From Eutreptiella sp. 'Long Island Sound 2002' (taxonomy: Eukaryota > Euglenozoa > Euglenophyceae > Eutreptiales > Eutreptiaceae), in NCBI GenBank assembly GCA_964036045.1, contig OZ038378.1:161518576-161582575 (forward strand): a DNA stretch of 64,000 nt, in the 5' to 3' direction. Numbering within the stretch: the stretch's first letter is position 1; each line of letters starts with the position of its first letter. This document shows, piece by piece, positions 55,857 to 64,000 of this stretch. The notes beneath the pieces are model-generated. The model did no database searches and had not been told where the DNA came from. It was given only the letters and a program-made list of their open reading frames with translations. Made by a program: the position numbers and the translations under genes.

Positions 55857-58800
55857 ATGTTTTTGTCCCGGAAAACTTTGAAAATTTTGAGAAATTGTTT
55901 TATGCCTATATGTCTACCCCAGCAATGCCTGGCCCTTGTGTATGGGCTCCCACCCCCTGGAGATCCCTTGTTCAGGGAGAGTCCAGGGTGGTGGGTCAGG
56001 CTGCAGAGTGTAGGCCACAGACACAGAACGTGTTCCCATGTTTTTGTGCCCAAAGACTTCGAAAATTTTAGGAAATTGTTTTATGCCTATATGTCTACCC
56101 CAGCAATGCCTGGCCCTTGTGTATGGGCTCCCACCCCCTGGAGATCCCTTGTTCAGGGAGAGTCCAGGGTGGTGGGTCAGGCTGCAGAGTGTAGGCCACA
56201 GACACAGAACGTGTTCCCATTGTTTTGTGCCTGAAAACTTTGAAAATTTTAGGAAATTGTTTTATGCCTATATGTCTACCCCAGCAATGCCTGGCCCTTG
56301 TGTATGGGCTCCCACCCCCTGGAGATCCCTTGTTCAGGGAGAGTCCAGGGTGGTGGGTCAGGCTGCAGAGTGTAGGCCACAGACACAGAACGTGTTCCCA
56401 TTGTTTTGTGCCTGAAAACTTTGAAAATTTTAGGAAATTGTTTTATGCCTATATGTCTACCCCAGCAATGCCTGGCCCTTGTGTATGGGCTCCCACCCCC
56501 TGGAGATCCCTTGTTCAGGGAGAGTCCAGGGTGGTGGGTCAGGCTGCAGAGTGTAGGCCACAGACACAGAACGTGTTCCCATGTTTTTGTCCCCGAAAAC
56601 TTTGAAAATTTTAGGAAATTGTTTTATGCCTATATGTCTACCCCAGCAATGCCTGCCCCTTGTGTATGGGCTCCCACCCCCTGGAGATCCCTTGTTCAGG
56701 GAGAGTCCAGGGTGGTGGGTCAGGCTGCAGAGTGTAGGCCACAGACACAGAACGTGTTCCCATTGTTTTGTGCCCGAAAACTTTGAAAATTTTAGGAAAT
56801 TGTTTTATGCCTATATGTCTACCCCAGCAATGCCTGGCCCTTGTGTATGGGCTCCCACCCCCTGGAGATCCCTTGTTCAGGGAGAGTCCAGGGTGGTGGG
56901 TCAGGCTGCAGAGTGTAGGCCACAGACACAGAACGTGTTCCCATTGTTTTGTGCCTGAAAACTTTGAAAATTTTAGGAAATTGTTTTATGCCTATATGTC
57001 TACCCCAGCAATGCCTGGCCCTTGTGTATGGGCTCCCACCCCCTGGAGATCCCTTGTTCAGGGAGAGTCCAGGGTGGTGGGTCAGGCTGCAGAGTGTAGG
57101 CCACAGACACAGAACGTGTTCCCATGTTTTTGTCCCCGAAAACTTTGAAAATTTTAGGAAATTGTTTTATGCCTATATGTCTACCCCAGCAATGCCTGCC
57201 CCTTGTGTATGGGCTCCCACCCCCTGGAGATCCCTTGTTCAGGGAGAGTCCAGGGTGGTGGGTCAGGCTGCAGAGTGTAGGCCACAGACACAGAACGTGT
57301 TCCCATGTTTTTGTGCCCGAAAACTTTGAAAATTTTAGGAAATTGATTTATGTCTATATGTCTACCCCAGCAATGCCTGGCCCTTGTGTATGGGCTCCCA
57401 CCCCCTGGAGATCCCTTGTTCAGGGAGAGTCCAGGGTGGTGGGTCAGGCTGCAGAGTGTAGGCCACAGACACAGAACGTGTTCCCATGTTTTTGTGCCCG
57501 AAAACTTTGAAAATTTTAGGAAATTGTTTTATGCCTATATGTCTACCCCAGCAATGCCTGGCCCTTGTGTATGGGCTCCCACCCCCTGGAGATCCCTTGT
57601 TCAGGGAGAGTCCAGGGTGGTGGGTCAGGCTGCAGAGTGTAGGCCACAGACACAGAACGTGTTCCCATGTTTTTGTGCCCGAAAACTTTGAAAATTTTAG
57701 GAAATTGTTTTATGCCTATATGTCTACCCCAGCAATGCCTGGCCCTTGTGTATGGGCTCCCACCCCCTGGAGATCCCTTGTTCAGGGAGAGTCCAGGGTG
57801 GTGGGTCAGGCTGCAGAGTGTAGGCCACAGACACAGAACGTGTTCCCATTGTTTTGTGCCTGAAAACTTTGAAAATTTTAGGAAATTGTTTTATGCCTAT
57901 ATGTCTACCCCAGCAATGCCTGCCCCTTGTGTATGGGCTCCCACCCCCTGGAGATCCCTTGTTCAGGGAGAGTCCAGGGTGGTGGGTCAGGCTGCAGAGT
58001 GTAGGCCACAGACACAGAACGTGTTCCCATGTTTTTGTCCCCGAAAACTTTGAAAATTTTAGGAAATTGTTTTATGTCTATATGTCTACCCCAGCAATGC
58101 CTGGCCCTTGTGTATGGGCTCCCACCCCCTGGAGATCCCTTGTTCAGGGAGAGTCCAGGGTGGTGGGTCAGGCTGCAGAGTGTAGGCCACAGACACAGAA
58201 CGTGTTCCCATTGTTTTGTGCCCAAAGACTTCGAAAATTTTAGGAAATTGTTTTATGCCTATATGTCTACCCCAGCAATGCCTGGCCCTTGTGTATGGGC
58301 TCCCACCCCCTGGAGATCCCTTGTTCAGGGAGAGTCCAGGGTGGTGGGTCAGGCTGCAGAGTGTAGGCCACAGACACAGAACGTGTTCCCATTGTTTTGT
58401 GCCTGAAAACTTTGAAAATTTTAGGAAATTGTTTTATGCCTATATGTCTACCCCAGCAATGCCTGGCCCTTGTGTATGGGCTCCCACCCCCTGGAGATCC
58501 CTTGTTCAGGGAGAGTCCAGGGTGGTGGGTCAGGCTGCAGAGTGTAGGCCACAGACACAGAACGTGTTCCCATGTTTTTGTCCCGGAAAACTTTGAAAAT
58601 TTTGAGAAATTGTTTTATGCCTATATGTCTACCCCAGCAATGCCTGGCCCTTGTGTATGGGCTCCCACCCCCTGGAGATCCCTTGTTCAGGGAGAGTCCA
58701 GGGTGGTGGGTCAGGCTGCAGAGTGTAGGCCACAGACACAGAACGTGTTCCCATGTTTTTGTGCCCAAAGACTTCGAAAATTTTAGGAAATTGTTTTATG

Positions 58801-61800
58801 CCTATATGTCTACCCCAGCAATGCCTGGCCCTTGTGTATGGGCTCCCACCCCCTGGAGATCCCTTGTTCAGGGAGAGTCCAGGGTGGTGGGTCAGGCTGC
58901 AGAGTGTAGGCCACAGACACAGAACGTGTTCCCATTGTTTTGTGCCTGAAAACTTTGAAAATTTTAGGAAATTGTTTTATGCCTATATGTCTACCCCAGC
59001 AATGCCTGGCCCTTGTGTATGGGCTCCCACCCCCTGGAGATCCCTTGTTCAGGGAGAGTCCAGGGTGGTGGGTCAGGCTGCAGAGTGTAGGCCACAGACA
59101 CAGAACGTGTTCCCATTGTTTTGTGCCTGAAAACTTTGAAAATTTTAGGAAATTGTTTTATGCCTATATGTCTACCCCAGCAATGCCTGGCCCTTGTGTA
59201 TGGGCTCCCACCCCCTGGAGATCCCTTGTTCAGGGAGAGTCCAGGGTGGTGGGTCAGGCTGCAGAGTGTAGGCCACAGACACAGAACGTGTTCCCATGTT
59301 TTTGTCCCCGAAAACTTTGAAAATTTTAGGAAATTGTTTTATGCCTATATGTCTACCCCAGCAATGCCTGCCCCTTGTGTATGGGCTCCCACCCCCTGGA
59401 GATCCCTTGTTCAGGGAGAGTCCAGGGTGGTGGGTCAGGCTGCAGAGTGTAGGCCACAGACACAGAACGTGTTCCCATTGTTTTGTGCCCGAAAACTTTG
59501 AAAATTTTAGGAAATTGTTTTATGCCTATATGTCTACCCCAGCAATGCCTGGCCCTTGTGTATGGGCTCCCACCCCCTGGAGATCCCTTGTTCAGGGAGA
59601 GTCCAGGGTGGTGGGTCAGGCTGCAGAGTGTAGGCCACAGACACAGAACGTGTTCCCATTGTTTTGTGCCTGAAAACTTTGAAAATTTTAGGAAATTGTT
59701 TTATGCCTATATGTCTACCCCAGCAATGCCTGGCCCTTGTGTATGGGCTCCCACCCCCTGGAGATCCCTTGTTCAGGGAGAGTCCAGGGTGGTGGGTCAG
59801 GCTGCAGAGTGTAGGCCACAGACACAGAACGTGTTCCCATGTTTTTGTCCCCGAAAACTTTGAAAATTTTAGGAAATTGTTTTATGCCTATATGTCTACC
59901 CCAGCAATGCCTGCCCCTTGTGTATGGGCTCCCACCCCCTGGAGATCCCTTGTTCAGGGAGAGTCCAGGGTGGTGGGTCAGGCTGCAGAGTGTAGGCCAC
60001 AGACACAGAACGTGTTCCCATGTTTTTGTGCCCGAAAACTTTGAAAATTTTAGGAAATTGATTTATGTCTATATGTCTACCCCAGCAATGCCTGGCCCTT
60101 GTGTATGGGCTCCCACCCCCTGGAGATCCCTTGTTCAGGGAGAGTCCAGGGTGGTGGGTCAGGCTGCAGAGTGTAGGCCACAGACACAGAACGTGTTCCC
60201 ATGTTTTTGTGCCCGAAAACTTTGAAAATTTTAGGAAATTGTTTTATGCCTATATGTCTACCCCAGCAATGCCTGGCCCTTGTGTATGGGCTCCCACCCC
60301 CTGGAGATCCCTTGTTCAGGGAGAGTCCAGGGTGGTGGGTCAGGCTGCAGAGTGTAGGCCACAGACACAGAACGTGTTCCCATGTTTTTGTCCCCGAAAA
60401 CTTTGAAAATTTTAGGAAATTGTTTTATGCCTATATGTCTACCCCAGCAATGCCTGGCCCTTGTGTATGGGCTCCCACCCCCTGGAGATCCCTTGTTCAG
60501 GGAGAGTCCAGGGTGGTGGGTCAGGCTGCAGAGTGTAGGCCACAGACACAGAACGTGTTCCCATTGTTTTGTGCCTGAAAACTTTGAAAATTTTAGGAAA
60601 TTGTTTTATGCCTATATGTCTACCCCAGCAATGCCTGCCCCTTGTGTATGGGCTCCCACCCCCTGGAGATCCCTTGTTCAGGGAGAGTCCAGGGTGGTGG
60701 GTCAGGCTGCAGAGTGTAGGCCACAGACACAGAACGTGTTCCCATGTTTTTGTCCCCGAAAACTTTGAAAATTTTAGGAAATTGTTTTATGTCTATATGT
60801 CTACCCCAGCAATGCCTGGCCCTTGTGTATGGGCTCCCACCCCCTGGAGATCCCTTGTTCAGGGAGAGTCCAGGGTGGTGGGTCAGGCTGCAGAGTGTAG
60901 GCCACAGACACAGAACGTGTTCCCATGTTTTTGTGCCCAAAGACTTCGAAAATTTTAGGAAATTGTTTTATGCCTACATGTCTACCCCAGCAATGCCTGG
61001 CCCTTGTGTATGGGCTCCCACCCCCTGGAGATCCCTTGTTCAGGGAGAGTCCAGGGTGGTGGGTCAGGCTGCAGAGTGTAGGCCACAGACACAGAACGTG
61101 TTCCCATTGTTTTGTGCCTGAAAACTTTGAAAATTTTAGGAAATTGTTTTATGCCTATATGTCTACCCCAGCAATGCCTGGCCCTTGTGTATGGGCTCCC
61201 ACCCCCTGGAGATCCCTTGTTCAGGGAGAGTCCAGGGTGGTGGGTCAGGCTGCAGAGTGTAGGCCACAGACACAGAACGTGTTCCCATGTTTTTGTCCCG
61301 GAAAACTTTGAAAATTTTGAGAAATTGTTTTATGCCTATATGTCTACCCCAGCAATGCCTGGCCCTTGTGTATGGGCTCCCACCCCCTGGAGATCCCTTG
61401 TTCAGGGAGAGTCCAGGGTGGTGGGTCAGGCTGCAGAGTGTAGGCCACAGACACAGAACGTGTTCCCATGTTTTTGTGCCCAAATACTTCGAAAATTTTA
61501 GGAAATTGTTTTATGCCTATATGTCTACCCCAGCAATGCCTGGCCCTTGTGTATGGGCTCCCACCCCCTGGAGATCCCTTGTTCAGGGAGAGTCCAGGGT
61601 GGTGGGTCAGGCTGCAGAGTGTAGGCCACAGACACAGAACGTGTTCCCATTGTTTTGTGCCTGAAAACTTTGAAAATTTTAGGAAATTGTTTTATGCCTA
61701 TATGTCTACCCCAGCAATGCCTGGCCCTTGTGTATGGGCTCCCACCCCCTGGAGATCCCTTGTTCAGGGAGAGTCCAGGGTGGTGGGTCAGGCTGCAGAG

Positions 61801-63639
61801 TGTAGGCCACAGACACAGAACGTGTTCCCATTGTTTTGTGCCTGAAAACTTTGAAAATTTTAGGAAATTGTTTTATGCCTATATGTCTACCCCAGCAATG
61901 CCTGGCCCTTGTGTATGGGCTCCCACCCCCTGGAGATCCCTTGTTCAGGGAGAGTCCAGGGTGGTGGGTCAGGCTGCAGAGTGTAGGCCACAGACACAGA
62001 ACGTGTTCCCATGTTTTTGTCCCCGAAAACTTTGAAAATTTTAGGAAATTGATTTATGTCTATATGTCTACCCCAGCAATGCCTGCCCCTTGTGTATGGG
62101 CTCCCACCCCCTGGAGATCCCTTGTTCAGGGAGAGTCCAGGGTGGTGGGTCAGGCTGCAGAGTGTAGGCCACAGACACAGAACGTGTTCCCATGTTTTTG
62201 TGCCCGAAAACTTTGAAAATTTTAGGAAATTGTTTTATGCCTATATGTCTACCCCAGCAATGCCTGGCCCTTGTGTATGGGCTCCCACCCCCTGGAGATC
62301 CCTTGTTCAGGGAGAGTCCAGGGTGGTGGGTCAGGCTGCAGAGTGTAGGCCACAGACACAGAACATGTTCCCATGTTTTTGTCCCCGAAAACTTTGAAAA
62401 TTTTAGGAAATTGTTTTATGCCTATATGTCTACCCCAGCAATGCCTGGCCCTTGTGTATGGGCTCCCACCCCCTGGAGATCCCTTGTTCAGGGAGAGTCC
62501 AGGGTGGTGGGTCAGGCTGCAGAGTGTAGGCCACAGACACAGAACGTGTTCCCATGTTTTTGTCCCGGAAAACTTTGAAAATTTTAGGAAATTGTTTTAT
62601 GCCTATATGTCTACCCCAGCAATGCCTGGCCCTTGTGTATGGGCTCCCACCCCCTGGAGATCCCTTGTTCAGGGAGAGTCCAGGGTGGTGGGTCAGGCTG
62701 CAGAGTGTAGGCCACAGACACAGAACGTGTTCCCATGTTTTTGTCCCCGAAAACTTTGAAAATTTTAGGAAATTGTTTTATGCCTATATGTCTACCCCAG
62801 CAATGCCTGGCCCTTGTGTATGGGCTCCCACCCCCTGGAGATCCCTTGTTCAGGGAGAGTCCAGGGTGGTGGGTCAGGCTGCAGAGTGTAGGCCACAGAC
62901 ACAGAACGTGTTCCCATTGTTTTGTGCCTGAAAACTTTGAAAATTTTAGGAAATTGTTTTATGCCTATATGTCTACCCCAGCAATGCCTGCCCCTTGTGT
63001 ATGGGCTCCCACCCCCTGGAGATCCCTTGTTCAGGGAGAGTCCAGGGTGGTGGGTCAGGCTGCAGAGTGTAGGCCACAGACACAGAACGTGTTCCCATGT
63101 TTTTGTCCCCGAAAACTTTGAAAATTTTAGGAAATTGTTTTATGTCTATATGTCTACCCCAGCAATGCCTGGCCCTTGTGTATGGGCTCCCACCCCCTGG
63201 AGATCCCTTGTTCAGGGAGAGTCCAGGGTGGTGGGTCAGGCTGCAGAGTGTAGGCCACAGACACAGAACGTGTTCCCATGTTTTTGTGCCCAAAGACTTC
63301 GAAAATTTTGAGAAATTGTTTTATGCCTATATGTCTACCCCAGCAATGCCTGGCCCTTGTGTATGGGCTCCCACCCCCTGGAGATCCCTTGTTCAGGGAG
63401 AGTCCAGGGTGGTGGGTCAGGCTGCAGAGTGTAGGCCACAGACACAGAACGTGTTCCCATTGTTTTGTGCCTGAAAACTTTGAAAATTTTAGGAAATTGT
63501 TTTATGCCTATATGTCTACCCCAGCAATGCCTGGCCCTTGTGTATGGGCTCCCACCCCCTGGAGATCCCTTGTTCAGGGAGAGTCCAGGGTGGTGGGTCA
63601 GGCTGCAGAGTGTAGGCCACAGACACAGAACGTGTTCCC
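55857..63639 (+). repeat. 15-monomer (2,715 bp) higher-order repeat
   Basis: A 15-monomer order of variants beginning with the TCCCGG..TTTTGAGAAATT monomer starts at 55,857 and repeats at 58,572 and 61,287, each 2,715 bp apart. The third copy has only 13 monomers and contains a recombinant monomer at 62,011 that combines GATTTATGTCT and CCTGCCCCTT variants otherwise found in separate neighbouring monomers. Confidence 0.85.
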
Positions 63640-64000
63640 ATGTTTTTGTCCCGGAAAACTTTGAAAATTTTGAGAAATTGTTTTATGCCTATATGTCTAC
63701 CCCAGCAATGCCTGGCCCTTGTGTATGGGCTCCCACCCCCTGGAGATCCCTTGTTCAGGGAGAGTCCAGGGTGGTGGGTCAGGCTGCAGAGTGTAGGCCA
63801 CAGACACAGAACGTGTTCCCATGTTTTTGTGCCCAAATACTTCGAAAATTTTAGGAAATTGTTTTATGCCTATATGTCTACCCCAGCAATGCCTGGCCCT
63901 TGTGTATGGGCTCCCACCCCCTGGAGATCCCTTGTTCAGGGAGAGTCCAGGGTGGTGGGTCAGGCTGCAGAGTGTAGGCCACAGACACAGAACGTGTTCC

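Larger units (their letters stand above)
43904..64000 (+). repeat. 181 bp satellite array, ~111 monomers, continues beyond window
   Basis: Monomer landmarks: GTGTTCCCATGTTTTTGTGC, CGAAAACTTTGAAAATTTTA, GGAAATTGTTTTATGCCTAT, ATGTCTACCCCAGCAATGCC, TGGCCCTTGTGTATGGGCTC, CCACCCCCTGGAGATCCCTT, GTTCAGGGAGAGTCCAGGGT, GGTGGGTCAGGCTGCAGAGT, GTAGGCCACAGACACAGAAC. The same monomer position at 44,092 and 63,821 is exactly 109 x 181 bp apart. The first two or three monomers carry private changes. The 5' half (AT-rich) varies between monomers, the 3' half hardly at all. Overlapping ~125-codon frames arise because 181 = 3 x 60 + 1. Confidence 0.97.

Noticed and set aside
43904-64000. Dozens of overlapping ~125-codon plus-strand ORFs (MFLCPKTLKIL... 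type) as a gene family
   Set aside because: They are forced by a 181 bp period (3 x 60 + 1) with one stop per three monomers; they overlap each other in different frames and have no start, splice or domain context.

Overview
The window is nuclear eukaryotic DNA, dense in repeats and mobile elements. It has splice-site-bounded exons, a tyrosine-recombinase (DIRS-type) retrotransposon, MULE-like transposase genes, an Ulp1-type protease gene, several minisatellites and a 20 kb satellite array with higher-order structure. It contains no prokaryotic operons, rRNA genes or CRISPR arrays. The combination fits an alga, an early plant lineage or another protist; the species cannot be told from the sequence alone.

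Layout. (1) 1-8.9 kb is a very GC-rich block with three unrecognised, closely spaced minus-strand ORFs (called A, B and C here). ORF A is split by a 4,974 bp DIRS-type element at 2711-7684. The element has gag, RT/RNase H and tyrosine recombinase ORFs, inverted terminal repeats of 320 bp that look identical, and an internal complementary region spelling the exact right-end/left-end junction. Removing the element restores ORF A in frame with no target duplication, so the insertion is recent and precise. (2) 9-14.2 kb holds small tandem repeats and a decayed MULE/FAR1-like fragment with a SWIM motif. (3) 14.86-21.24 kb is an array of a roughly 150-165 bp unit folded into a large inverted repeat; the arms differ by one flipped unit and one local triplication. 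Diverged units recur at 21.9, 23.4, 31.8-33.2, 33.8, 39.5, 41.7 and 42.4 kb. (4) 26.1-31.6 kb is a minus-strand gene that joins a SET domain, a RecQ-family helicase with its zinc module and a MULE-like DDE transposase core in one reading frame. (5) 34.8-39.4 kb is a minus-strand gene with an Ulp1-like cysteine protease domain, a long Ala/Pro/Thr-rich linker broken by one in-frame stop, and a C-terminal DNA-binding-like tail. (6) 43.2-43.9 kb is a GC-rich minisatellite. (7) 43.9-64 kb is about 111 copies of a 181 bp satellite with no net length change between monomers, including a 15-monomer (2,715 bp) higher-order repeat.

Functional reading. The DIRS element looks complete and potentially competent. 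The SET-RecQ-DDE and Ulp1 genes lie in the same orientation 3.2 kb apart and could be two genes of one large DNA transposon, since Ulp1 proteases often accompany MULE and KDZ transposases. No terminal inverted repeats were found to prove this. The 181 bp array has nucleosome-scale monomers, homogeneity and higher-order repeats as in many centromeric satellites; a centromeric role is inference only.
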